A DNA stretch of 64,000 bases from Pectinophora gossypiella (Eukaryota; Arthropoda; Insecta; Lepidoptera; Gelechiidae), in NCBI RefSeq assembly GCF_024362695.1, contig NC_065406.1, positions 17,460,545 through 17,524,544 of the forward strand. The letters run 5' to 3'. A program made the translations under genes and the position numbers. The notes beneath the pieces are model-generated. The model saw only the letters and a list, made by a program, of their open reading frames with translations. It did no database searches and was not told the origin of the DNA. Positions 10,950 through 19,746 of this stretch are shown one piece after another (within the stretch, counting starts at the first letter, position 1; every line of letters starts with the position of its first letter).

Positions 10950-11095
10950 TTTTATTTTATTTTATTAAAAAGGTACACAGACAGATTGTAAACAACAAAC
11001 ATTATGACATACCTAACTCGAAACAGGTTTTGAACTAGTCTACAATCCAATAAATAAAATAGTGTACACAGCATGACAAAATTGTAAAAAGGACA
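10950..11095 (-). mobile_element. LINE 3'-end-like fragment
   Basis: On the minus strand the segment ends in a TAAAA-type repeat (TTTTATTTTATTTTATT on the plus strand) after AT-rich 3' UTR-like sequence. This is the form of a non-LTR retrotransposon tail. The family is unknown. Confidence 0.4.
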
Positions 11096-11110
11096 GAAAC
11101 TAGGGATAAA

Positions 11111-11207
11111 CACGTGGTGGAGTATGCTCCATACCCCCTCCGGTTGATTGACGGGAGGCCTGTGCAGCAGTGGGACGTATATAGGCTGTTTATGTTATGT
11201 TATTTAA
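11111..11207 (+). mobile_element. SINE A tail fragment
   Basis: CGTGGTGGAGTATGCTCCAT, GAGGCCTGTGCAGCAGTGGG and TATAGGCTGTTTATG with TTATG repeats match the A tail. Confidence 0.8.
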
Positions 11208-11422
11208 TACCTATTAATGCACTAAAAACATTACCACAAGGCCAAAACAAAACTAAGTAAGCTAAAGAAGCAAGTGAGACCACAATAATCGTTTAAACTT
11301 CGTAATATTATTGTCGAAAAGATCAAGATGCATTACAACGCTTAAGAACATCATAGTCATAGAGATACACGTAACTAGACAAGACAATAGTCTTATTGTA
11401 GATATGCCGCATAATTTCGCAT

Positions 11423-11450
11423 TAAACACTTGGCCGGACAAATAGGGATG
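11423..11450 (-). repeat. repeat K end fragment
   Basis: CACTTGGCCGGACAAATAGG is the reverse of the CCGGCCAAGTAG word found in family K (21826-21968). Confidence 0.4.
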
Positions 11451-11701
11451 TTATTTAGTATGGGTATAATAGTAGGAATAAATTGACAGTCGTGCGATTT
11501 ACCATCATATTATACGATATTAAAATGTGAAGTTAAAGAACAGGCCACTAACTAAAGCATGCTATTTAGTAGCATGTACTGTAAAGTACTTGTAGTAGTA
11601 TGTATTAGGGAGCCATTGGTATGGCAATGCAGGACGGAAGGGGTAAGTCACAGGAATTGTAACCTGGAACCTGACAGAGGGCAGCAGTAACTGTCAGTAC
11701 T

Positions 11702-11791
11702 TCTTCTTCTATCGTGTGGGTTGTGAGGTGAATTACCAACCTCATCATCCCTGGTGTCAGGGTTACTCTTGAGCCGGCAAAGGCCCCAGTA
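11702..11791 (-). mobile_element. SINE B tail fragment
   Basis: TTCTTCTATCGTGTGGGTTG, TGAGGTGAATTACCAACCTC and CCTGGTGTCAGGG match the B tail. It is cut off at a junction with repeat U. Confidence 0.8.
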
Positions 11792-11990
11792 CTATTCAGA
11801 GGCGGCGGACAAGAGTATGGCTTTGAGTATGGATTTGACTGCTCTGGGCGCCATTCTACTCGCGTCAGACAGAGTATTGCAGGGTGTAAGGCAAGAGGGA
11901 ACCCTCTATTTATAATATATTATTGATTGCCTTATTTATTCCTAAAAAAGCAACACTGACAAGAGCGTGGCTCTTAAATGAGTGTTGACT
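11792..11990 (+). mobile_element. repeat U with an F2-type LINE tail
   Basis: GGCGGCGGACAAGAGTATGG, CGCCATTCTACTCGCGTCAG and GGCAAGAGGGAACCCTCTAT match the reverse copy at 43588-43765. Both copies end in the F2 LINE terminus ACAAGAGCGTGGCTCTTAAA. Two copies with the same layout suggest a real element, either an F2 variant or a SINE with an F2 tail. Confidence 0.6.
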
Positions 11991-12352
11991 GTAATAACCT
12001 CAAATTAATCGAAAAACAAAGCATACATGTCGTATCCGCTGCCACTTGTGACTCAAACCACACAGCAAAACCCGTTGTAATTAACGTTAGACAACTAACG
12101 GGCCTCCAATTTGGTCTGACGGACGGTTCAAGGCGATTACAGATGTAGTTTAGATGAGGATTAAACATAAATTATCCCCATACGTCACACTCTAAATTGA
12201 TGCGTCAACTACATAGTACCAACATACATAAACTCACACCCGTAGGTAATACATAATACGTCCAGCGCTACAAATGATCGGAAGGGCACGCACTCTTGGT
12301 AGTAAAGCCTTGTGATGGAGGCGATGAACCATTTGTGACGCCTTTTGTTTTT

Positions 12353-12503
12353 GAGGTTTTTCTTGCAGCTTCTTTTCCCCGGCTATACAGGTTGTGAGAA
12401 GCTGCAGTAGTTTTAGGCGGATGAGACGTTCGTTATGTAAAATTGACGATTCAAAGTGTAACTATGTTACCTACTGAACGAAGATATTTTTGAATTTGAA
12501 TTT
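12353..12503 (+). mobile_element. LINE 3' end, family E (truncated)
   Basis: GCAGCTTCT and AGAAGCTGC form a 9-bp stem. They are followed by AGACGTTCGTTATGTAAAAT, ACTATGTTACCTACTGAA and a TTTGAA tail. Other copies are at 18805, 19747, 36578, 38413 and 44077. Confidence 0.8.
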
Positions 12504-12561
12504 GTTCGTTTGTTTAATTTTATACCTATGTTATGTGTATGTTCCTTTTTTGAAATGAAGA

Positions 12562-12690
12562 ATTGTGTCAGGTCAGATAGGCAGTCGGTTCTGTAAAAAA
12601 CCGGACCAGTAAAATCTTCAGGTTAGGTAAGTGGTCCCTGTGAAAAACGGGATAATGCTAAGGAGATGATGATGATTGATGATTGTATTG
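12562..12690 (+). mobile_element. SINE D tail fragment
   Basis: CAGATAGGCAGTCGGTTCTG, CTTCAGGTTAGGTAAGTGGT and ACGGGATAATGCTAAGGAGA with GATGAT repeats match the 3' end of D. Confidence 0.75.
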
Positions 12691-12751
12691 TATGATGGCT
12701 TACCAACCCCTTAACCATACTCAAAGGTCCGTGTTGCTTTATGGCCATACC

Positions 12752-12872
12752 TAAGTATGTAGTCATTACCTGAGTCATGTCAAGGCCATTGCCGGCACAA
12801 CAATAACCCTGACACCAGGGTTAATGAGGTTGGTCATTGATCACACAACCCACACGAGAGAAGAAGGACACA
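12752..12872 (+). mobile_element. SINE B tail fragment
   Basis: AAGTATGTAGTCATTACCTG, ACCCTGACACCAGGGTTAAT and CACAACCCACACGAGAGAAG match the B tail. Confidence 0.8.
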
Positions 12873-12954
12873 ATCACAACCCTTTACAATATGCCCTGGG
12901 GCCTTAGACAATTTGCAAACGATCACGAAACGTGACAGTGGTGGTACGAGTACG

Positions 12955-13270
12955 CACCATCGAATTTTATTTTAAGTTATACCTATCATTTTCTTATCCG
13001 CCGAAAAGGAAGGGGACGAGTAATCGACAGGCGTGAAATTTATGGAACCTACATCAGTTTTAGGCAGAAGTTTAAAAAACCCAATCGACCAATCGTCCCG
13101 ACAGAATTAAGTTGACAGCACACGTCAAACAGGTTGAATAACAGCGGGATGGCTATTTTATTCGCCCGGGTTATTAATTCATTTTAAAATTAACAGTTGT
13201 CAATCATCAGTCCCTTTCTTTTTCGGCGGATAAGAAAATGACGGGTATAACTTAAACTAAAATTAAGAGG
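12955..13270. mobile_element. MITE with about 55-bp terminal inverted repeats
   Basis: The left end has TTTTAAGTTATACCTATCAT and TTTCTTATCCGCCGAAAAGG. The right end has the reverse complements CTTTTTCGGCGGATAAGAAA and ATGACGGGTATAACTTAAAC. The interior (about 200 bp) is non-coding. A related single end lies at 6479-6600. Confidence 0.75.
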
Positions 13271-13555
13271 GGCCATTCGTCATCGAATCATCCAGGGTGG
13301 TCCGGTACGGAGAACGCGTGAAAATTTTCTGTTTTTTTCTGATCCTAAACTCCATAGGTGTAAGAAGTCACACCGTTTCTAAAACGGAGAGTGCCGGGTC
13401 GATCCTCGGTACTGAACTTGCATCAATGAGTACATTTCGTGGCTGACTTTGCAAACGACCATATCTTCTATGTTTCATTGACAATAGCAAAAGGTGCAAA
13501 TCTGATAAGCCAATAATTTCAAATACGTCTGTTAACGACGTCAGCGACGATTTAT
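13270..13555. other. unassigned sequence
   Basis: No supported feature. Confidence 0.35.
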
Positions 13556-13559
13556 TACT

Positions 13560-13710
13560 AACACTATTGGCTCAACCATCATAGACGGTGATACAGCCCA
13601 CCACGTATCACGTTGGTCTAACAAAAGCTCAGTGAAGTGTGGGTACTTAGTTCATCTTGCGACGGATGACTAGCCATTAGAAATATAGATGTGAGTTTAT
13701 GTTTCATGTT
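13560..13710 (+). repeat. repeat M copy
   Basis: CAACCATCATAGACGGTGAT, CACGTATCACGTTGGTCTAA and AGTGAAGTGTGGGTACTTAG match repeat M, ending in ATGTGAGTTTATG. Confidence 0.75.
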
Positions 13711-13718
13711 ATGGGTAT

Positions 13719-13836
13719 ACATAAACATAAACAGCCTATATACGTCCCACTGCTGGGCACAGGCCTACCCTCAATCAACCGGAGGGGATATGGAGCGTAC
13801 TCCACCACGCTGCTCCAATGCGGGTTAGTGGAGGTT
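13719..13836 (-). mobile_element. SINE A tail fragment
   Basis: ACAGCCTATATACGTCCCAC, TGGGCACAGGCCTACCCTCA and CCACCACGCTGCTCCAATGC match the A tail. It lies directly after repeat M's end. Confidence 0.85.
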
Positions 13837-14164
13837 ATGGGTATAATATTATGGAATTATTTGTAAAATCACGCAAAATGAAACCATAGTCAAGTTTGTT
13901 TTTCGACTTACTCTGTCTACCACAAATATGATTACAAGCGTAATGTTAACAAAAACACATTTCCTAAACGTAATATGCTTGTATGAGGGTACAAAAACGA
14001 AGCCTCCGTAATAAGGCTTATACCTGCGCGGAGACAACCTCAAGTAATTGCGCTATAAATTATAATTTCAGCACAAATTCGTCGAAATACGTGCTCACGT
14101 GAATCTATATGAATGTACAGGGTAGAAAGATGGTAAATTCATGCGCATTGGATTTAAAAACGTC

Positions 14165-14345
14165 AGTAGTAGGTACCTTCTATCTATTTCTCTCTTTATG
14201 AGCTGCGCTCTTGTCGCTGGAGTACCATATCTCTCTTCTTCCCGCCAAATCCTTCACCTCCTGATACGATACCACCTGCACCTTCGCTTTTATTTGTTTC
14301 ATTTAAATGTTCTCCTAGGTCTACCCCTTCCTCTCTTATATCTAT
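14165..14345 (-). pseudogene. LINE F2 reverse transcriptase C-terminal remnant
   Basis: On the minus strand this matches the F2 protein end seen at 17348-17590: the same REE-R and RQERSS region followed by the stop, here broken by substitutions. The plus-strand words GAGCTGCGCTCTTGTCGCTG and CTAGGTCTACCCCTTCCTCT are the reverse of the F2 terminus and of the GRGRPR-encoding stretch. Confidence 0.6.
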
Positions 14346-14365
14346 TTGTAAAAAAATAATTTTAC

Positions 14366-14420
14366 CCGATTACGGGAAAGCAAAAAGGAGGGTTATGTTT
14401 GACCGCTGTGTATGTATGTA
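14366..14420 (+). repeat. dispersed repeat fragment (AAAAAGGAGGGTTATG type)
   Basis: CCCGATTACGGGAAAGCAAA and AAAGGAGGGTTATGTTTGAC recur at 47163-47225 as CCCGACTGCGGCGAAGCAAA and AAAAGGAGGGTTATG. The class is unknown. Confidence 0.6.
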
Positions 14421-14514
14421 GATAGGATATTAATCATAAACCTCGTATATTGTAAGCTGATGAAGATTTTTTTACGTCGCTCTAACAAAATAATTATATT
14501 TATACAAATATACA

Positions 14515-15213
14515 CTTCCGTAGTTTAATGGTTGAGCGTTGGGCTCACGATCCCGAGGCCACGAGTTTGAATCCCGGTAACGACATATCACAAAAATCCC
14601 TTTGTGATTCCTAGTTCAGATAGAACATCATCACCAGCCCATTAACGTCCCCACTGCTGGGGCACGGGCCTTCCCTATGGATGGATAGGGAGATCGGGCC
14701 TTAAACCACCACGCGGGCCCAGTGCGGATTGGTGGTTATTAACGACTGCTAATGCAGCCGGGACCAACGGCTTAACGTGCCTTCCGAAGCACGGAGGAGC
14801 TCGAGATGAAAACTTTTTTTTTTGTGGTCACCCATCCTATGACCGGCCTCTGCGAAAGTTGCTTTACGTCAACAATCGCAGACCGAGCGCGTTTACCGCT
14901 GCGCCACCGAGCTCCTCAATGTCTTACTTTAGTCTTAAATGGCCGTAAACCGCTAAGGAGTAAAAGGGAGAGCTCAAACCTAGCAGAAAGGTCAGATAGA
15001 ACATTACAGGCTAATCATCTGATCGTCCGAAACTAAGATGATCCGTGCTTTGGAAAGCATGTTAAACCATCGGTCTCGATTACTACGTACTGATGTAAGT
15101 ACTTAGTCCTTATACGAGACATATCAGGGGCCTTTGGCGGGTCAATTATAACCCTGACACCAGGGTTGATAAAATTGGTTATGTACCTAACAACCCACAC
15201 GATAGAAGAAGAA
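14515..15213 (+). mobile_element. SINE B interrupted by SINE C
   Basis: The SINE B head (AGTTTAATGGTTGAGCGTTG, B-box GAGTTTGAATCCC) starts at 14515. It continues to 14628, is interrupted by SINE C (14629-14991), and resumes at 15005 with ACAGGCTAATCATCTGATCG. It then runs through the central block to the B tail, ending near 15213. The order of insertion is therefore B first, C second. Confidence 0.9.
14629..14991 (-). mobile_element. SINE C with carried-over 5' flank and target duplication
   Basis: TCAGATAGAACAT at 14616-14628 and 14992-15004 is a 13-bp target duplication. Between them lie the C tail, the central block, the tRNA/5S-like head (to about 14917), and then about 74 bp (14918-14991) that is not SINE but repeat V sequence identical in layout to 1716-1785. 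The mobilised RNA therefore began upstream of the SINE, in flanking repeat V. Confidence 0.9.
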
Positions 15214-15564
15214 TTGCATATAATTGTGTTTTTTTTATTATCCGCCGCTTTATAACCCGTTGCTATGAGCGTTTCAGACACTCTCCTTATAAAATAAATT
15301 GCTTTATATTAATAGCTACAATTTCTCTTTTTATCTTAGAGCCGTTTTGATGTAGGTATTTGTACGGTAGCTTCAATATCGCTCGTGGGTTCCGTCTTTA
15401 AAGATTCTGCGCAAACACTACGTCTGTTTATACGCTCATGTAACACTGCCTTATTAATTTTTGAACATTCCTTTTTACCCACGACGGAACGGAGCAGGTA
15501 TATGCGTTTAGGGTGAGAGATGTTTGTGTGTGCGTTTGTGCAAAGTAATGTTACCACCTATCTT

Positions 15565-16075
15565 TTAAACTAATGATCCGATTTTGAGGCGGTTTTCAAT
15601 AACGTGATTGTGTTTGATGAGTTCATGTTCTTAGACAGGTGTCATGGCTGTAACTCACTAGGGGGTGCCACAATATTAGTGCAAAACAATGTTGCAATAT
15701 AATCAAAACGAAATGCCCGATTACAATAAATTCTGTTTTCGGCAATGTGTAGCTTATTGCATGTTCCCAAATAATATAAAAATTACGTCTTTCTAGAGGG
15801 TGCTACAATATTAGTGAAAAATAGTATTGCAATAATATTAAAACGAATTGTCCAATTTCAATGCGGTTTTCAGCAATGGGTTCGTAGTTGAATAGTGCAT
15901 GGTCTAAGATAAGTCTTATGATATTAACTCACTAGGAGGCGCTGCTATATTAGTGTGAAACGTTTATATTGCAATATTATTAAAATTAAAACGTATTGTC
16001 TGATTTCAATGCGGATTTCAGGAATGAGTTCGTGGGTGATTGGTGCATGTTCTCAGATGAGTGTTATAGAGGTAA
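15565..16075 (+). repeat. tandem repeat, about 137-bp period, 3.5 units
   Basis: Units begin CACTAGGGGGTGCCACAATA (15658), CTAGAGGGTGCTACAATATT (about 15794) and CACTAGGAGGCGCTGCTATA (about 15931). Each contains ATTAGTG, a GATT-rich middle and TTCAATGCGGTTTTCAGCAA or close variants. A partial unit precedes them (GATTTTGAGGCGGTTTTCAA, about 15576). Unit divergence is moderate. Confidence 0.8.
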
Positions 16076-16220
16076 CTTTAAACAGAAAGCAACTGTATAA
16101 TATATAATAAGGGACTTAATATTATGTGGTAGAATGAATCACACTTATTGTTTTGCGAGATCTTACCTACACATTATATAGATTATAATTCGTATATGCT
16201 CTCTAAAAAGTCTGAAATAA

Positions 16221-16972
16221 AATTAAGCAAAATTAAAAATTTTGGAAAAACCCACGACGGTAAAAATATCATTGAAAAAGAATAAAATAACTCAAAACCC
16301 CCGACTTAACCCAATTATTATGTAACGAAATATTATATTAGACTTAAAAATAATTTCTAAAAAAGAGTTGATATCTCGAGACATCGGTAATAGATATACT
16401 TAAGTACCTAAACAATGAATATGGATGTTTACAGTTTTTTCCTAACGTGTCTGTTTCTCGAAGATATACTTAAATGTAGCGATAATAATTTTACCATAAT
16501 ATATAACCGAGGAATATCCGTCGGGGGCTGCCATTAACCCAGCTAAAGTTTTTCTAGTGACGTGAATACAATTATTGAAGAATTGTAGATGTTTAACGAC
16601 GACATAAAATACACTTATGAGTATGATTAAATTTCTGTTGAAATTTCATATAGAAAAGGCAGCCCCCGACGGATAATCCTCGGTTATGTATTATGGTAAA
16701 ATTATTATCGCTACATTTAAGTATATCTTCGAGAAACAGACACGGTAGGATAAAACTGTAAACATCCATATTCATTGTTTAGGTACTTAAGTATATCTAT
16801 TACCGATGTCTCGAGATATCAACTCTTTTTTAGAAATTATTTTTAAGTCTAATATAATATTTCGTTACATAATAATTGGGTTAAGTCGGGGGTTTTGAGT
16901 TATTTTATTCTTTTTCAATGATATTTTTACCGTCGTGGGTTTTTCCAAAATTTTTAATTTTGCTTAATTTTT
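16221..16972. repeat. near-perfect long inverted repeat (foldback element)
   Basis: The left arm 16221-16532 starts AAAATTAAGCAAAATTAAAA and ends GTCGGGGGCTGCC. The right arm 16658-16972 starts GGCAGCCCCCGAC and ends TTTTAATTTTGCTTAATTTT. The arms are reverse complements with only a handful of mismatches seen by eye. The loop of about 125 bp (16533-16657) is unique. There is no coding capacity; the open frame at 16593-16775 merely crosses loop and arm. Confidence 0.92.
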
Positions 16973-17139
16973 TGGTGAGTTACATTATTGGGTGTGCTAT
17001 AACATAGATGTACGTACGCTTATATTATACTTAAGTCTTTAAAGCAGTCGACCATTATACTTACAACACAAAAGCTTTTTATTGCACTTAAAACGAAAAC
17101 AATTATTCTGAGCCTTACTAAAGCGCATAACATATTTAT

Positions 17140-17285
17140 ATTATAACATAACATAACAACATAACAAATACTTTATTGCACAAACAGGAAAAAAGAATAC
17201 AAAACAAAAGAGAAATAGAATGAGTACAATAGGCGGCCTTATTGCTAAGTAGCAATCTCTTCCAGGCAACCTTTAGGTATATGAG
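17140..17285 (-). mobile_element. LINE 3' end, Jockey-like
   Basis: ACATAACAAATACTTTATTG, GGCGGCCTTATTGCTAAGTA and AGCAATCTCTTCCAGGCAAC on the plus strand are the reverse of a LINE 3' end with a TTATG-type tail. A relative is at 36182-36300 (GTGGCCTTATCGCTTAAAGC). Confidence 0.65.
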
Positions 17286-17347
17286 ATATTTAATATTATA
17301 TGAAGCTTTATGTTTAAGTATATAAAGTCTTCAAGCTTTATGTAAGC

Positions 17348-17590
17348 TTGAAGACTATAGAGAACCGGAGAGGAAATATGATTGGCCACCTGATACGACA
17401 CGATTCATTTATAACAAACATTATAGAAGGAAAAATTGAAGGGAAGAGAGGAAGGGGTAGACCTAGGATAACATTTATGAAACAAATAAAAGAGAAGGTG
17501 CAGGTCGTGTCGTATCGGGAGGTGAAGGTTTTGGCGGGAAGAAGAGAGGAATGGCGATTACTCCACCGACAAGAGCGCAGCTCTTAAATA
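17348..17590 (+). pseudogene. LINE F2 reverse transcriptase C-terminus, RTE-like
   Basis: A 79-residue frame contains GHLIRHDSFITNIIEGKIEG, KRGRGRPRITFMKQI and WRLLHRQERSS before the stop at about 17585. The (G)xGRPR followed by a trailing R-x-x-W is typical of the extreme C-terminus of RTE-like LINE ORF2 proteins. Only this C-terminal portion remains; the polymerase core is absent. Copies or fragments of F2 also lie at 14165, 32220, 32424, 47420, 53428 and 60588. Confidence 0.7.
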
Positions 17591-17948
17591 GAGAGAGAAA
17601 GCTTTATGTAATATAGCGGGATAGTGCAGAATGAGAATACTTGTACATATAAAAATAAATACAAAGATGGATACAATAAGTTTCACAAAAAAAATCCAGT
17701 CCAGATTTTTGATATTTTTATTTTATTTGGGGAGTTTACAGCTAAATTTACAATGTTACATACTAACTTAATACCTAAAAGCCATTAGCAAGCTTCCACA
17801 GATTGTAAGAAAACACAAAACTTTACAATATGGTTCTAAGACCTTATGCATATGGAAAATTCCATAAAAATAAGAATATCTAAACAATAGAGGAAACGAA
17901 ATCTCTTAACAAGTGCTTGAATGCTGCAAATAGGTCCAAATTTAAGTC

Positions 17949-18480
17949 ATGACTTCTTTCTTCTTCTTCCTAAGCCTTGTCCCGCTTATACAGGGTCGGC
18001 TCTCCTTATCCTATTTCTATAGGTTGGTCGGTTTTGGGCCAGTTTGGCGTCCAGGTCTAATTGTTTCAGGTCCTTTTGGACCGTCGTTAACCATGTGGCG
18101 GGGGGCCTTCCACGCCCTCTTTTACGTCGGGATATTTAGGGCTGTTCTGACTATATGGTCTTCTGGGCGTCTCGTGACGTGGCCGTACCAGCGCATTCGT
18201 TTTTCTTGAAGTTTATCGACTATTGGGGCAATCTTGTAACTACCTCGGATGTACTCATTTCGAATTTTGTCGAGTAAGGTGACTCCCGCTGACCAGCGTA
18301 ACATGCGCATTTCGGTTGTGTGCAGTTTGTTTAGATGTTGTTTATTGGTGGTCCAACATTCTGCACCGTGAAGTATAGCAGGTCTTTTATACAATTTGCC
18401 TTTCACTTTAATCGGCATTTTTCTGTCGCACATTACACCTGTGAGTTGTCTCCATTTCATCCATCCAGTTGTAGTTCTGT
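17949..18480 (-). pseudogene. LINE reverse transcriptase C-terminal region, RTE-like
   Basis: The minus strand carries a long frame (18122-18460) with KVKGKLYKRPAILHGAECW, ending RT core block residues, then RMLRWSAGVTLLDKIRNEYI and KRMRWYGHVTRRPEDHIV. The A-x-L-Y-G-x-E-x-W and (M)xRW-x-G-(H)V patterns are characteristic of the part after the catalytic domain in RTE/Jockey-type ORF2 proteins. The frame stops at 18122, but related sequence continues to about 17960. It is a 5'-truncated pseudogene. Confidence 0.8.
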
Positions 18481-18572
18481 AAGTTACATCAGGGTCGATC
18501 TTACCATCCCGGCTCTAAATTTATTAAATAGTATGGAACATCTCAGCAAATAGCTGTTCTTATATTATTGAA

Positions 18573-18650
18573 ATGAGGTTGTTGCGTAGCATCTGCGGTG
18601 TTAAATTGCGTGATAGAGTGAGAAACAGTGTCATAAGAGAGTAAAAGAGT
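18573..18650 (+). pseudogene. small RTE-like LINE fragment
   Basis: The plus strand reads LLRSICGVKLRDRVRNSVIR, matching the RVRNSVIR-x-(R)CGVKD neighbourhood of the F1 LINE at 38980-39396. Stops and frameshifts follow. Confidence 0.55.
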
Positions 18651-18729
18651 AATAGGGACTAAGATTGAGAAGAGAGAATCGAGAAGAGAGAGAGAAAGTA
18701 ATATTCAATCCAAAACAAACGTTGTTATT

Positions 18730-18805
18730 ATAATATATTATGTATATTTATATATTATGTATATGTATATTTATATACTATATTATGTATATTTATGTAT
18801 ATTTT
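18730..18805. repeat. TATATT-type AT-rich simple repeat
   Basis: Interspersed TATTATGTATATTTATA units of irregular length. Confidence 0.8.
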
Positions 18806-18990
18806 TTAAAGAACGTCTAGGGCCCTGTGCCGAGGTTTTTCTTGCAGCTTCTTTTCCCCGGCTATACAGGTTGTGAGAAGCTGCAGTAGTTTTAGGCGGA
18901 TGAGACGTTCGTTATGTAAAAATTGACGATTCAAAGTGTAACTATGTTACCTACTGAATAAAGATATTTTTGAATTTTGAATTTGAATTT
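18805..18990 (+). mobile_element. LINE 3' end, family E
   Basis: It starts TTTTAAAGAACGTCTAGGGC, followed by the GCAGCTTCT/AGAAGCTGC stem, GAGACGTTCGTTATGTAAAA and a TTTGAA tail. Its start coincides with the start of the 44077 copy. Confidence 0.85.
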
Positions 18991-19109
18991 AATAATTTAT
19001 AATTAATAGAGTAAATATTAGTACTCAATATTCTAGGTAGATGGCGCAGGCGGCGCCGGCGTCGGCTTAATGACGATACATAGATCGAAAGAATTTCGCA
19101 TGGACAGGA

Positions 19110-19190
19110 GGACCCGGTGGTGTAATGGTTAACACGCTCGTCCCGGCTTGACAAGAGCTGCGGGTTCAAGTCCCATCCGAGTTTTTTTTT
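19110..19190 (+). ncRNA. tRNA-like element (SINE head or tRNA pseudogene)
   Basis: CGGTGGTGTAATGGTTAACA is a good A-box, with a D-stem GTGT/ACAC. GGTTCAAGTCC is an intact B-box about 35 nt downstream. A nine-T run follows the fold and would terminate Pol III. The acceptor arm pairs only imperfectly (GACCCGG with CCGAGTT), and I cannot draw a normal 5-bp anticodon stem with a 7-nt loop. It is more likely a tRNA-derived SINE head than a working tRNA. A second head-like word (ATGGTGTAATGGCACACC) sits at 40512. Confidence 0.5.
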
Positions 19191-19482
19191 TCGATTTAAA
19201 TTTTCTCGTTGTGAGTTTCCCTAACTACGGGTAAGTGCTATAAAAACAAAAAATCATTATCAAACATTGTTGTTAATAAAATTATGCCAGTAACTAGATT
19301 ATTATACGATGTTAAACACAATATTGTACGGGTACTTAATACGTTAGACTCTCTAACAAGACTAAGCATGAAATTAATTCGAACCCTAACACACAGGTGC
19401 GTAGGCTGCCATTGACTTGTTACTACTGGATAGGGTCGTCGGCAAATATATTATAATACAAAATTGGTTCTGAAACATACAT

Positions 19483-19620
19483 ACACATACATAAACTCAC
19501 ACCTGTAATCCCCAATGGAGTGGGCAGAGCCACAAGTAATCAACGAGCTGTATTTGATAACTTCTGATACTCGTACGAAGTATGGATATGACGAACTTGA
19601 AAGATGATGTTGAATTGGTA
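19483..19620 (-). mobile_element. LINE-like 3' end, family T
   Basis: CATACATAAACTCACACCTG, GGAGTGGGCAGAGCCACAAG and ACTCGTACGAAGTATGGATA are the reverse of family T at 1225-1370. Confidence 0.65.
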
Positions 19621-19746
19621 GTAAATAATAAAATCATAATCATGCCGTTCTATAAAAGTTTTGTCTGGAAAAAAAGCAATTCATAATTTAAAGGTCAAAA
19701 TACACTACAGGAACAACTCGGTCAGTGAATAAAAACATATTGTAAC

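Noticed and set aside
16593..16775. 60-residue frame in the palindrome
   Set aside because: It spans loop and arm and its mirror in the other arm is broken; no sign of coding.
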